From Adiantum capillus-veneris (lineage: Eukaryota; Streptophyta; Polypodiopsida; Polypodiales; Pteridaceae): a stretch of DNA of 64,000 nt. The notes under the pieces were generated by a model. It was not told the origin of the DNA. It saw only the letters and a list, made by a program, of their open reading frames with translations, and searched no databases. Both the position numbers and the translations under genes were made by a program. Shown piece after piece: positions 10,741-22,990 of the stretch (positions are counted from its first letter, which is position 1; the number at the start of each line of letters is the position of its first letter). The DNA is taken from the NCBI GenBank assembly GCA_014529385.2, contig CM043944.1, positions 58,578,268 through 58,642,267 on the forward strand, written 5' to 3'.

Positions 10741-12059
10741 TCATGTCTCTAGCTCATTTGTTTGATCATTATTGTCGGAGGTGGCGGCTGATGGTGTGTC
10801 CTCATCTGGAATGTCAATTGGTGGAGCCTGGTCAAATCGAAGAAAATAAGGTTTAAGTCGCCAACCATTTACCCAGGTTTTATGAAGTTTTCCATCAGCC
10901 TCCATAAGCTGGTAGCTTCCATTGGCATACTTTTTTCTGACGATGAAAGGACCTTCCCATCGGAGTAGGAGTTTCTTATCCTTGCGCGTGTCGAAGCGAT
11001 TGTCATAGCGGAGCACCAACATTCCTTTCTTCAATTCTTTTTTCCGGAGATGCTCGTTAAAGCTAAGCCGACTATGCTCTGCTTGTGCTGCATAATAATT
11101 TATTGCTTCTTCTCTGTCCAGCTGCAGTCTTTCCAAGTTGATGATGTGATCTCTCAAATGCATGTTGGGCTGTTGAAGCTGGCTTGCCATTACTCTGAGA
11201 CTTTGTAGTTGCACTTCAATGGGCAAGATTGCTTCCTTACCAAATACTAGATGATACGGTGTGAATCCCAAGGATGTACGAAATGAAGTTCTGTAGGCCC
11301 ATAAAGCTGGTAGTAGATACTTATCCTAGTCTTCGGGATGATTGTTTACGTGCTTGGTAATAATTTTAGAAACTATTCCATTTACCTTTTCAACTAGGCC
11401 ATTACATTGAGGGTAATATGGTGAAGAGTGCCTCCTTGTAATGCCCAGTTTCTGCATTAATTCTCCTACCAAGTCTGCTCTGAAACCTGGCCCTCTATCA
11501 GAGATGATCTCTAAAGGTGTGCCAAACCTACAACATATGTGCTCGTAGATAAATTTAGCTACCTCTACCGCTGTCATTCTAGTGGTGGCTGTAGCCTCTG
11601 CCCATCTAGTCATGTAGTCGACCCCCATGATAATGTAGAATTTTCTTGAGTTGGCCCTAGGTAATGGCCCAATGGCATCGATACCCCATTTTTCAAATGG
11701 GCCATATGAGAGAATAGGTGTCTGTGGTTCAGGCATAAGTGACCTAGTGCCGGCCTTTTGACGAAGTGGTGTACATCACGGTTGAGGCTAGGCCATATGA
11801 AGCCTTTCTGCAAGGTTTTCCTACTTGTTATGTCTAGGGCAAAGTGACCCCCACAAACCCCATCGTGACAGCTAGCAATTACTCCCGTGATTTCTTGAGA
11901 GAGAGGGACCTTCCTCAGTATTTGGTCCTTACCCTTATAATACAAATCGTCATTGATGAGTCGATACCTTGTGGCCTTCCGCGCCAGCCATTGCTTCTGT
12001 CCCTTTGTTAAATTTGATGGGCATTCCCCTGTTTCCAAAAAAAGCATGATGTCAGGCAA
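10741..12059 (-). pseudogene. Integrase of the Tat-like element, frameshifted
   Basis: Three frames make up the integrase. 12059-11610 holds the zinc-binding N-terminal region (GGHFALDITSRKTLQKGFIWP) and then shifts frame. 11736-11326 holds the catalytic core, with the three acidic residues in context: WGIDAIGPL, ISDRGPGF and NGLVEKVNG. 11271-10741 is the C-terminal DNA-binding part (FGKEAILPIEV, then LRWEGPFIV and GRLHK-like context ending WRLKPYF). No chromodomain follows. The enzyme would insert the cDNA into chromosomal DNA, but the frame breaks and the stop at 11326 exclude a complete product. Confidence 0.88.
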
Positions 12060-12094
12060 GGCATCACTTCCTTGAAATAGAGGGAGCTTTAGTT

Positions 12095-13273
12095 TTATTG
12101 CTCCCCAACCACCACTTCCTGTAGTCTTTCACTTGCCAGGGCATCTGCTTCTTGGTTTTGAGCCCTTGGGATATGGTGTATTTGAACTTCTTCAAACTTA
12201 CCCAACAAGGTTTTTACACCACTTAAGTGAGTCCTTAAACTAGGATTCTTGCATGTCCATGCTCCATTTACTTGCCTTACCAGAAGTAGAGCATCCCCAA
12301 ATACATTAAGGCGTTGTACACCTTGCGAGACACACCATTGTAGACCCTTGGTTAGTGCTGCATACTCAGCTTCATTGTTAGAATGTGAATCTAACAATTG
12401 GCCCAACGAAAATACCTTTGTCCCTTTGTCATCAAAGACCACTATGCCTGCAGCTGCTTTGTCGGACGCTCGCTTGTAGGCTCCATAAAAGTAGAGAGAG
12501 TATGCTCCCTCTACCATCGGTGGTACTGGAGGTAATCGGACTTCTCCTTCCTTAGATTGCTTCTCCTTCCCTTCAAAGACTTGGTAGGTCATGAGTCCCC
12601 CCAAACTTGCCCTTGTCGTGCTTTCTACCTGTACCGTGTAGTCAAACTCTTGCAGACGAACTAGCCATTTAGTAATTCTAGCAGACACATCCATGTGTTG
12701 TACAACATAGGGAAATATTTCATCCGTGGTTAGAATCACAAATTGCTTAGGCAGCAAATATGACCTAAACTTTGTAGTTGCAAATCTAAGAGCTAGGACT
12801 AAGTGTTCCACATGGGTGAAACCTTTCTCTCCTGCAGTCATCATTCGACTAGAGAAGTAGATTTGCCTCATGAAAGATGTCGTCGTATCCTTTTGGAGTA
12901 GCACAACCCCCAATGAGTCATCACCAACACTTGAGGTGACATAGAATTTTTCATCCCACTTAGGTGGTGAGATAGTTGGCAAAGTGGCTAAGACCTCCTT
13001 TACCTTGTTGTAGTGATGTTCCCTTTCCTCGTCCCAAGTGAAAGTTGATCTTTGAGTGAGTTGTTGCAGTGGTAGAACAAGTTGTGATAGTAGATGTATG
13101 AATCTACTTAAGTACCTCACCTTCTGTAGAAAAGAGACCAGTTGACGTGCGGTCGTTGGTGAAGGTAGGTCTATGAGTGCGGACACCTTACTTGGGTCGG
13201 CGTTGATACCTCTTGCTGAAATTTCATGGCCTAGTAGAATGACTTTACTCTCCCCAATGTGACATTTATCCAC
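12095..13273 (-). pseudogene. RT tail and two RNase H domains
   Basis: A 392-codon open frame. It starts in the RT connection region (VILLGHEISARGINADPSKV, then VSFLQKVRYLSRFI) and continues into a gypsy-type RNase H-like domain (about residues 80-220, with FYVTSSVGDDSLGVVLLQ). A second RNase H follows (about 255-385). It keeps the Glu in NNEAEYAAL, the Asp in VFGDALLLV and the Asp in NQEADALA, but the first catalytic position reads LYFYGAYK where an Asp is expected. A second, archaeal/plant-type RNase H before integrase is characteristic of Tat elements. It lies in a different frame from the upstream RT. Confidence 0.87.
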
Positions 13274-14645
13274 ATTTAATTGCCCACCTAGGCTCTACAA
13301 CCTGGCCAAACCTTTAGTTACCTTTTCTAAATGTGAAATACGGAAGCTATATATACAAAAATCATCAATGAACACTCTTATGGATGTTCCAAAGAACGGT
13401 TGAAAAACATATGTGACATATCTTTGGAATGTGGCTGGTGCATTTGTGAGACCAAATGGCATAACCCTGTATGCAAAACAACCCCATGGTTTTTAGCTGA
13501 TCTTCCAAGGCTATGCGTATTTGAAAGTATCCTAAATAACCATCACAGACGGTATAGCATTCAAAACCCGCTACTTCATTCAGAATTTCATCCAAGAAAG
13601 GGAGAGAAAAGTGGTCTCTCTTTATAGCTGCATTTAGTGGTTTGTAGTCAACACAGACCCTCCACTTACCATTCTTTTTAGGCGTCACCACTACGGGTGA
13701 CACCCATTCTGAGTTTTCTACAGGATAGATGAATCCCGCCTCCAGCAGTTTCCTTACCTTGGCCAAGAGTGCCTTTTCTTGTATGAACCCCAGTCGTCGT
13801 AGCTTTTGCACAACTGGTTTTACCCCTTCCTTCAGCTTAATATGATGTTCCACCACTATAATGCCTGTGATTCTTTCATAGTTGTCAATGAACAGGTTAG
13901 GAAATCCCATCAACATTTGCAAAAAACTATCTTTCTCCTCAAGTGTTAATTCCGTAGACAACATACCCTTCAACCTACTTCCTCCTAGGCCAGGTGATTT
14001 TCTCTCCTCTTCATTGGGTTTCCCTTTTGGTGATGGATCACCAGTTGTGCTTACCCTTTGTGGATCCTTCATAATGATACCCATCACATCAATGGAACTG
14101 TCACTTTTGTCGGTGGATGTGGTCTCCTCCTCAGAACTGGAAGATTCTCTAGTGGTTTCATCTGCCGATGTTTCCAGATTCATTTGCCTCTGCTTGCCAA
14201 TCCTCATGTCGTAGTAGATTGTCTCCCCTTTGTTACCTGTCATGCGTAGAAGGCCAGTACCCCAGTTCTGTTTTGCCTTCATGGCCATCAACCATGGCCT
14301 TCCCAAAATTAGTGGATAGCCCTCCCCCTTAGTAGGCATTACAAAAACATCTACCTCTACCTCAATGTTGAAAGCTTTTATTTTCACGGCACTTACCACA
14401 CCCACACACTTTACTTTTGCGTTGTTTGCCATCTTTGCCTTCCATGGAGAAGGCCTGTCAACCTCGAGCCCTAATCGAAGCATCATAGCTTCGCTCATTA
14501 CACAGATTTGTGCACCTCCATCAATGTAGGTGTTTCCAACCCTCTTTCCTTTTATGTTTATGTCGACAATTGGAATGATGTCATCCATGTTGCATCCCAA
14601 AATTGCTCCGGCTACCTTTGTTTTGGAGCGTCTTGTACTTACCAT
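13274..14645 (-). pseudogene. Retropepsin and reverse transcriptase N-terminal part
   Basis: A retropepsin-like domain lies near the start (YIDGGAQICVMSE about residues 40-52; later LILGRPWLM), with active site Asp-Gly-Gly rather than Asp-Thr/Ser-Gly. Reverse transcriptase follows, with KNGKWRVCVDYKPLN and DEILNEVAGFECYTVCDGYLG. After that the frame shifts. The catalytic FIDD box is still readable in another frame at about 13355-13366, where the minus strand reads VFIDDFCIYS. The protein would cleave the polyprotein and copy RNA to DNA. The frameshift inside RT abolishes this. Confidence 0.85.
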
Positions 14646-14657
14646 TTTAGACCATTG

Positions 14658-16749
14658 TCACCTTACTTTTGGTGCAAGATGTAGCAGCTGTGGCCATGTA
14701 ATCTTCGGTCCTTGCTCTGCCACATCCAATGTTAGATCATAGGGCTTAGAACTTTCCCCTAGCTGGAAGTCGGTGATGCCCAATTTCCGTCGTGTCCAGG
14801 ATGGCCTCTTGCTAGTTTCTCCTCTCATGCTTCTCTCATCATCTGATTGTGTAGCCTTCTCCCTCCTAGCTCTTTTCACAGTCATGGCCTCAAGTGGTTC
14901 TAAAAAGGTTACCTTCTCCTTACCCTTGTCCCTCTCCTTTTCTCTGGGTGGATCCACTACTACGGCTTTTCCTTTCTCTTATAGCCTTATGATGTTTACA
15001 GGGCGATCAGGTGGTGGGGCTGGTGGAAGAGGTGGAATGGATGCTTGTAGTGGTGTCTGGGGTGGACATAGAATTTGTGTTGGTGGGGTTGGTGCTTGGG
15101 GTGGGGGTGTTATTTCTCTAGGGGGTGACAATTGGTTCCTCCTACCTCCTCTATTATAGTTTTGTCGTGGTTTGGGACAGTAGTACATACCGTGACCGTC
15201 TTCTCCGCAGTTGTAGCAATGATACTCCCTGTTTTGTCGTCCCGCTCTTCCAGGGTCTTGATCTCTTTCTTGACTCCTCCCTTGTTGTATTAAGTGGACA
15301 GACAAATTCTGCAGTTGGTCAGTAATATGGGCCAACATATCTTGTTAGTCATCTCTTACCCCAAGAGCCGGTGGTGGTGGTGGAATGGTGGTTGTCATAG
15401 TTGCTGGTCGATGTGATGTTGCTGTTTCTGTTGACTCGGTTTCTTTGGATTTCATTTGCAGCTTCTTGTCCTTAAGGCGAGCAATCTCAACGGCTAACTC
15501 GTACGTAGCCGGGAATCTACCTTTCACCTTCTCCTTCAGAAGCGGCCATAAGCCATGCGTGAACCGATCTTTTTTTAGGAAATTGGGTGCGGCTTCCCCC
15601 CTTGCCAGTGACTCAACCCACCATTCCCACAAATCCACAAATTTGGACTCATAGGTGGCATATTCTAAAAGACCCTCCTGCTTCAAGTCTCTCAACGTGT
15701 CCCACAACTTTTCTGAAGTGGTACCTCCCCCAAAGCACCTCTTAAAAGCGGTTTTTAAGGGTTACCAATCATCCTTGGTTGCTTGTGGAAGTGCATTGTA
15801 CCATGATCTAGCTTCTAGCTTCATGAGATTCTTAAAGATTCTAACCCGGGATTCATCCGTATCTTTGTTTCTCACTACACATGCTACTTCAAAGTCATCT
15901 AGGAAGTTTGTTACCAAATCCTCCCCCTTCTTTCCTTTAAATGTTAGAAATGCTACACTTGCCATGACTACTGAGAGAGAGCTAGAAAGACACACTGCTT
16001 AACTTGCAAAAGTTTTTTCTTCTTTACAAGGAGGCGTGTATACCCTCTTATACTAAGACATAGATTAAAACTTCAAACGGTACATTTCCTTGTACCAAAG
16101 GTAAGACAAATGGTTGATCTGATGCCAGAACCTCAAAAAATCGCTCCCCACCCAGCATGGTGTCAATGTCGTGCTGGTAGTGAGCCTTCAAATCCAGTAT
16201 TACCTTGATTGAGCGTACACGTGTTGGTATGTGTGATCTGTCTTGAGGTAGGTTGTACTGATTCATGTGAAGCTTAGAAGTGCTTAGTCACTGTCCAAGA
16301 TTGTGGGAGAGGGTGGTGTTCTTTCCTGAAACAAACTCAGTAGATCCCTAGTTTTTGTAGTGAGAGTGTGAGCCAATGATTCCGTTATCTGTGCTGCAGC
16401 ATCAGGTGTGACTTGAAAACTGACTGTGATAATTACCTCGGTGACTTGAGTTACCCGATTCTCAAAGTAGAATAGTGTTGATTCTCTATTGTGTAGAGCT
16501 CCTTCCATTTTGTTGTTGTGGGTTGGTTGTAGGTTGCGGACATGGTTTCGACCTTCTCCTTCTTCTTCTTGGCACTTGGCCTATGTATATCCATTGGGTT
16601 TGGCGTGTTGGTTGACTCTCCCACTGCAAATCGATTACCGTTACGCCTGGCACTCGAGCTTCGATGGAGATGCGGAGTTCGTCTAGTTGTGCTTGGATAT
16701 CTTCTTCTTCTGTCGTCCAATTAGCAAATCCTGCTAGCCATTCATCCAT
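14658..16749 (-). pseudogene. Gag region of the Tat-like element, broken
   Basis: Successive frames 15995-15762, 15707-15345, 15338-14979 and 14957-14658 share one reading frame with each other and with the protease ORF, separated only by stop codons. They carry a retrotransposon gag core (FLDDFEVACVVRNKDTDESR, then RFTHGLWPLLKEKVKGRFPA) and one zinc knuckle CYNCGEDGHGMYYC (CX2CX4HX4C, about 15227-15186), followed by a Pro-rich linker. Frames at 16749-16048 may be the Gag N-terminus but are shifted relative to each other. Gag would form the particle and bind RNA. Confidence 0.8.
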
Positions 16750-16808
16750 TCACAATAGTTTAGGGGTTTCAGTGTTGTAAACTGAAGGGTTTCATGAAAA
16801 GATCCTTA

Positions 16809-16820
16809 GTGGGGGCACCA
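16809..16820 (-). promoter_or_regulatory. Primer-binding site of the Tat-like element
   Basis: The minus strand reads TGGTGCCCCCAC two bases after the 5' LTR end. The position and TGGTGCC start fit a tRNA primer site; I cannot assign the tRNA with confidence. Confidence 0.6.
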
Positions 16821-16822
16821 AA

Positions 16823-18371
16823 TGACGGGAGCAAAGCGAACCCCGAACCCCGACGGCTTCTAAAACACCGGGGACCAAATGGCGTGCCTCGAGCCTGTCA
16901 TGGTAAAGCAAACAGGGGGCACCACCTAGCTTGAGCGGCTAGGACGCAAACAACACACCACCATAACAAAGTTTTCATCCAAGAGAGATGGATGCTTGGG
17001 AGCAATGATGAAGAGGAAAGGGAATGAGATCAAGTGAGAGAGAGAGAGAGATAGAGAGAGAGAGAGTGAGGGAGGGGGTATAGCGGCTTAGTACTTAGGC
17101 ACCACAAAAGAATGGCGAATCCGCATACCCTTCACACATACACAAGCTCACTCCAAACACAAGACTAGGTGGCGATTCCACACACCTCACATGGGCAAAA
17201 CATTGCAAGAAAACATACTCACAAAACCTCAAGCTTTATTTAGAGAATAAGGCGATGAAATGGGGAGCATAGGGTAGGGGAATGAGAAGGGAGAGCGTGG
17301 TAGAGCACATGGCGGATAGGTGGGAGTTGATGGCGAAGACTCGCACGAGGGTTACGGCCATCATCCTTCATTTAGTTTCCCTTCATCTTCCATAGCCCAA
17401 GGGTGTAGAGGTCATGCTTAAGACGAGCATGGTGATTGCGGTGATGGTGATGGTGTGGGTGTCTGTGTGTGCACTAGGCACACACAGTGCATAGTGTACT
17501 CTTTGGTGATGGTGTGCGTGTGTTTAGTGTGATGGTGACCCCTCTTTATATAGGGGAGGAGGGGGGAGAAATTCTAGAATTTAGAAATGAAGAAATCATT
17601 ATCTACATCGGCCATGTGACTGTGGGCCCCACTTGTCTGGCTGTGTGTATATGTGCCAGAACAGCAGTCTCATGAGAGAGAGATGGGGGAATGAAAAAAA
17701 GTGAGAGGTGACATGGAGAATAAAGTAATTACAAGAGGGGAGAGAGGAAAGTGTGTTCAGAGGTGAATCTGTGTGCAGATGTGTGTGAACACAAGAAAAA
17801 TCAGGGAACCATCGGGTGGGGATGGGTCTGTGGGCACCTTTTTCAGTGAAACTAAGTGTGTGTGAGTGTGGGGGAGGTTATTTAGCTATAAGACAAGAGA
17901 CATAGCGCCCTTTAGAGAGAGAGGGGGGTATTTGGGTCATGGGATATGATAGGAGAGAGAAAGGGGGGGTGGGGTATACTATTTTGGAAGATAGGATAAG
18001 TTGCATGTGAGTTAGGGTGCATTATTGGTGAGTTATAATGCATTATTGGTGAGAGGTGGGGTAGCTTGCGGGGAGAGAGAAAGGAGAAAGGACAAGGGGA
18101 AGAGAGAGGGGGTTGATCTTTTGAGTGGAGGAGAGGAAAAGGGACAGACGGCGGGGCAACAGTGAAGAAAAAGGAGGCAAGGTGGGGATGGGCTACCCCG
18201 CAGGCATGAGGTGGCCTATTTTACCTTTCTTATATATTTACATAATCATACTTTATTTTTTTCTTACTTTTTCCAATGCCTTTTATCACTCCCTCCCTAA
18301 GAGGGGGTTTTCATGGGGTGGGGACGAGAGAAGAGGGGTATGGGAGCTTGGCTTGTGAAAAGCCCCCATCA
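16823..18371 (-). repeat. 5' LTR of the Tat-like element
   Basis: 1549 bp partner of 9152-10712, beginning TGACGGGAGC and ending CCCCCATCA on the plus strand. Confidence 0.92.
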
Positions 18372-18375
18372 ATAC

Positions 18376-18731
18376 ACAGGAAGTTTTTTTGTGTGGCTGA
18401 AAACTATCTTCTGCTGTGATTCTCAAAAAAAAAATCTGAGGGCATAAACAACTCCAAAAGGGGGGTAAAACCCCAGAACACCTATGGAGAATTTCTCGGA
18501 ATGCTGAATATGCTTATCCAAGTTCTGGACCCGAAAATTTCCTTTAAACTTTGTGCGCGCGTGCAAAAACACTAAAACAATTTTCACACAACCATGAAAA
18601 GTACACACATGAAGATAAAGCAAACTCACACAGAGAACAAGGACATGGAGAACATGAAGATGAAGATGGAGAAGGAAAAGACATACCTAGATACGACCTC
18701 TAGAGAGAACAAAACCTGCTTGTTGTGTTTT
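18376..18731. other. Resumed flank of the interrupted element
   Basis: This is the far side of the Tat insertion, so it should continue the interior of the element that begins at 7110. I found no matching 5' LTR or PBS and no coding signal. Confidence 0.4.
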
Positions 18732-18755
18732 GGAATACAAGATTGCAGCAAAGTT

Positions 18756-19016
18756 GTATTCGAGAATACACTTGTGCTACAAACATGTATTCCAGAATAC
18801 ACTTGTGCTATAAACTTGTATTCTAGAATACACTTGTGCTACAACTTTGTATTCTTGAATACACATGGGTTTCAAACTTGTATTCTAGAATACACTTGTG
18901 TTGTAATTTTGTATTCTAAAATACAAAACTTTTACAATTTTGTGTTCTAAAATAGAGAAGTGCTAAAACTTGTATTCCGGAATACAAGATTGAAGTACTC
19001 TTGTCTTCTAGAATTA
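18756..19016. repeat. 31-bp tandem repeat with a palindromic core
   Basis: Units start at 18756, 18787, 18818, 18849, 18880, 18911, 18942, 18972 and 19003, so the spacing is 31 bp with a single 30-bp step. The best-conserved part is the 14-bp palindrome GTATTCNNGAATAC; the two central bases vary (CG in some frames, CA, TA, TT). The linker is close to ACTTGTGCTACAAACTT. Later units decay, and a stray copy lies near 19077. No cas gene or spacer-like variability is present, so it is not a CRISPR array. Confidence 0.9.
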
Positions 19017-19030
19017 AAAGAACTTGAATC

Positions 19031-19621
19031 CTAAAATACTTATACACAACAAATGAGAAAAAATATTCATACTCGTGTATTCTACGATACAAGTGTATTG
19101 TAAAATTGTAATCAACTGATGTTCATTGACACAAAGCAGTTTGAGAAGATGTAAATACAAGTAAGTACTACTTGAGATGATGAAGGTGACTAAGAACAAG
19201 AAAACAAAAGAAAGAGAACTACGTATCAATAAATTAAACTTGGAGGATATGAAAATTCTTGTTTATGGCCTCACTTTGAAGAAATTTGGTCATCTATGTC
19301 AATAAGCACTAAAAAATTTGATGGAAAAATTTTAAGGATTATAATTGAAAGCCTCGAGTCTTCAATTGTAAGCTTTTGAGGATGTAATTGTTTTTTTAGT
19401 GGAATGTTGTGTAATTTTTTAAGGAATATTTGCACTTCTTTGTCTTACAAAACTTTCTATATTGACTTTGGTTCAAAAAATTCAAGTCTTTTTGACAATG
19501 TTCATTGTTATTTTTTTAAGTTGCTCCAAAAATTGATGTTTTTTTTGTTTTTTGAGAACTTTTGGCCAAATTCAATGTGAGGTGTATTTTTCATGATTAA
19601 AGTGTACTTTTTTATGACCAA
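19031..19621. other. AT-rich spacer with no recognised feature
   Basis: Homopolymer T runs and no coding signal. Any 5' LTR of the following relic would be expected around here, but I see no partner for it. Confidence 0.4.
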
Positions 19622-22600
19622 GTGTTACCAATTCAAGTAGTTACGAGAGCACAAGCTCAAAAGGAAGCTGAGAACCTAGAGATAGAGGAAATGAAAACTG
19701 AATCGAGTTCAGAGACAAGTGAACCAAAGACCAATGCACCTAGTCAGAAAACCAAGAGCAAATGGAATAGCTGGAAATCTAGAAAGGTTAGGATGAAAGC
19801 ACGTAGGGAACGGGAGCAAACATACCTAGCTGAGAAGATTACCTAAGTTGAAGACAAGATAAGACAACATGAGGAAATGTTTGCACCTTCTCTTATGCAG
19901 ATGTCTCAACCTTCAAAAGAACCATCCACAAATGACAAACGGAGAATTGCTAGTTTAAGAGGATCAGTGTTGGTCGAGAAGGTTAATGAGCCATTAGACG
20001 TCCTCCTAAAAGCCTATGAAACACGGCTCAACAACAACCAAACCCAAAAACATAGGTGGATGACATATCCATATGCAGAACTAGAAAAGGATAGGCTTGA
20101 AATGTGCAAGAAAATGATTTGAACAACCCAAAATTTACTAGAACCACAAGTTGAAAAACCTGAGGGTGTAATCCCCGTCCCACCTACACAAGTAATCCCA
20201 CCAAACCAGGAACAAAAACAGCCAGATTCCAGTCACGAGCATGGTCGAAAGATCAAGGACCCCGTATTAGAGCCAAGGATAGTGTTGAACACCACGGATA
20301 ACTTATCTAATGGATTTCACATAGATATGCCTGGTAGTTATAAATAAATAGATGATATTGACGAATTGTGGAAACAAGTTAGAGAGGCCAATGAAGCAAG
20401 TGTGCTAAGTAGATGAGTAGACCAAACAGGTGATGGGAGAGAAGTTTCTCTTCCACCAATAGAGGAATTTGAGGTTGGATCTCAAATGAATTTTGAAATG
20501 GAATTGTATTGGGGAGGCAAAGGATCTGTATAGTCTATGGACATGAAACCCCATTTGCTAAGAACACTAACATCTTACACGGGAGAGTACGAGGCCAAGT
20601 CAGAGGTTCTTGCAGTCCCATCATAGAGATTGTATCCCAACAAGCTCATCAATTCAAAAGGATTGATAGACATTTTGTCGACACCAGTCACTTGTATGAT
20701 AACGTTAGCCGAGCTGCTCGGAATACGACCAAACATGTGGGCTACTGCGGAAAATGCTTAGAAAAAATTGGTGTCAAAAAACCAATGAATCAAATCAAGG
20801 AAGGGATCAAAGAGATTGAAATGCCTCAGCTAAACACTAGGCCAGTGCCTTTAAATGAGTTGGGTGAGTATTTTGAGGGAGAAAATGGGAACACCACTCT
20901 TCCTATGGAATTCCAAGGTGTAAAAACCATGGCAATCCTTGACATCGGAGTTAGTGTTTCCATCGCAACAAAAGAGGTCTAGAAAACATGGGAAAAACCA
21001 TCAATGAGGGCTACAAGGATGAGGATGCATCTTGCAGACAGACACATGGAAAGGACCATGGGACTTCTAGAAAAATTAGTTGTTACTTCTTGTGGCATTT
21101 AATATGAGCCAACCTTTGCTATTGTTGACTTTGGAAAGAAGAAGAACTATGATATCATTCTAGGAAGACCATTCAATTGAAAATGGTCCAAGATTGGGGT
21201 TATGACCATATCTACTTGAGAAATATGGAGAACACAACAAATATAACATTGAAAGACCATAGCTACAGGGATGTGACAAGAACACTTATGGAGGAGTTTG
21301 ATTCAGCTACTACTATAACAGGAATAGAACTTCCAGCATGGTTGGGTAAGCCTAAAGAACTGTGAATGTGTGGAGCTTCGCAATGCGAAAGCTTAAAGCG
21401 AGAGGAAGGCATCCTAGAAAGGGCAATTGAAGATACATATTACATCCCAGAACCCTTTCCTAAGGAAGAATCAGATCCCTTTAAATAGGAACACATCTTG
21501 GATATTCTTGATGTGTGTGCTATTCAAGACGATCCAACAACGAATTTTTGTGATGAAAATGGCTATGATGATGTTCCTTACTTTATAGTGAGGGTGATCC
21601 AAGAAAACGTAGCCAAAGAAGAAGACAAGTTCTATAACTCCGTAGAACACTTGGAGCGTCAAGAAGATGCCGACAATGGAAATCCTGAATACCTAGCACG
21701 TGACATAAATGACACTTGTACAAATGTACGTATTTATGATTCTCCAAATCAAAGACTCAGGAAACAATGTCATCGCTACAAGAATGAAGTGCATCAGAAG
21801 TGGATTCCAAAATCCACGGTGGAAATGAAACTGCAACAAGCATCCTCATATGTGGTTCCTACACATGAGGAAAAGACTCAACCGAAAAGACCACAACCAT
21901 GTCAAGGGGCTACAAACGCTCTAATCAAGTGGATACCAAAGTCATCCCAAAATCAACAACCCAAGAGTAAGAAAATAGTAACTTTTCATAACCAACCAAA
22001 CCACAAAGGGAAAGTACTAAAATGCAATATTTTTGAGGATAACAACGATAGTGATGATTCTTATGAAAAATCCGCTAGAAACAGCTCAGATCATCACAAT
22101 CACTAGGAGCTTTCGTAGCAACCAAAGAAGGCCAAAAGAAAAGAATGAGTCAAAACCAAAAAGTTTGACAAACCCGGATACCAAAGAGCCAAATTGGCCT
22201 AAAGCAGGTATGGATCAAGAAGACCAAGATCTTTGATGAAAAATCACAAGATCCAAAACCAAAAGGAAAATAGTCAAAGCCTGCAAGAGCATCCAGGAAA
22301 AACACAAAGCCACAAGCTTCCGCAACGCAGACTTGGGTTTCAAAGAAGTTGATTCAAGCACAGAGAAGTCAGGAGTTCGTTTGGATTCCAAAACGATTAA
22401 AGTATCAACTAACAAAGCATGAATTGCATCCTCAACCAAGCATACAAGAGATGAAGCAGAGAAGGTCGCTGAGTCACACAAAGACAAGGTGGATCCCAAA
22501 GAAGTCTCTTCAAACACAAACAAAGCAAGGAGAAGTGTGGGTTCCCAAATGAGTAGCATCAATGAAATAGTGAGTCATCACAAAGAAATGGATCCCAAAG

Positions 22601-22656
22601 GAAACCAATAAAACTATTGTCATTGCACCGCCGCTTGAATTCTTCCAATTCCTCCT
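19622..22656 (+). pseudogene. Decayed gag-protease polyprotein related to that at 33101
   Basis: Frames at 19622-19846, 19877-20122, 20509-20982, 21177-21365 and 21498-22106, plus shifted pieces to 22600, read in order as the C-terminal half of the polyprotein at 33101-37477. The first piece has VVTRAQAQ and a Glu/Lys-rich stretch. The third has VPLNELGEYFEGENGNTTLP before a retropepsin-like ILDIGVSVSIATKE, matching PINELGQYFEGDESNATLP and ILDGGAGVSIVTK in the intact copy. RPFN (about 21165-21176) corresponds to the LGRPF flap-side motif. Its C-terminal part repeats W-[IV]-P-K at about 21800, 21929, 22381, 22490, 22536 and 22586, with a WVSK at about 22330. Many stops and shifts make it dead. 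No RT is visible. The copia element at 22657 splits it. Confidence 0.82.
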
Positions 22657-22978
22657 CGTTGAGATGTCGAGCTCTACACCTTCAGCTGGCATCCACTACG
22701 GGTCTTGGCCGCTTACGGCATTTACTCACTGGCGCGTTAGGTGACCGACACAGAGGATCTCTGCCAGTGATTCTACAGTTGGACTACACTTATAGTGCCA
22801 GCCTAGTACGCTTCTAGCGTGTTCACACTTAGTGACCGCATGTACATATGTGCTACTTTTCAGCTTTAGCACTTAGTCATTTTGTACTCTCTTTTCTGAG
22901 AAGAAGAAGAAGAAGCTTTGCATCTCTGTGTGCTTTGTGATTGTCTTGTGTAGCTCTCTTGCATCCTCATTCTTTACA
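22657..22978 (+). repeat. 5' LTR of the copia element
   Basis: 322 bp, ending CTTTACA. The first base is C where the 3' copy has T (CGTTGAG against TGTTGAG). It contains an (AGA)n run near 22903-22915. Confidence 0.93.
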
Positions 22979-22990
22979 TGGTATCAGAGC
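22979..22990 (+). promoter_or_regulatory. Primer-binding site, tRNA-iMet type
   Basis: TGGTATCAGAGC abuts the LTR end, as is usual in plant copia elements. Confidence 0.92.

Larger units (their letters stand above)
9152..18371 (-). mobile_element. Ty3/gypsy element, Tat-like, inactive
   Basis: A 9.2-kb minus-strand element with LTRs of 1561 and 1549 bp. LTR ends are TGATGGGGGC and CGTCA on the minus strand. Flanks share ATAC (9148-9151 and 18372-18375), a 4-bp or imperfect 5-bp target duplication. Order on the minus strand is LTR, PBS, gag with a zinc knuckle, protease, RT, RNase H, a second RNase H, integrase, polypurine tract, LTR. RNase H before integrase marks Ty3/gypsy. The extra RNase H and the lack of a chromodomain point to the Tat lineage. 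At least four in-frame stops and three frameshifts make it inactive. It sits inside the older element that starts at 7110. Confidence 0.9.

Noticed and set aside
12249-12479. Plus-strand frame opposite the RNase H domain
   Set aside because: Shadow of the minus-strand pol; no independent coding signal.
18756-19016. CRISPR array
   Set aside because: Regular 31-bp units without unique spacers, no cas genes, and a eukaryotic context.
18756-19016. Heat-shock element cluster
   Set aside because: Each palindrome gives only two inverted half-sites; the third contiguous half-site expected of a heat-shock element is not present, and there is no adjacent gene.
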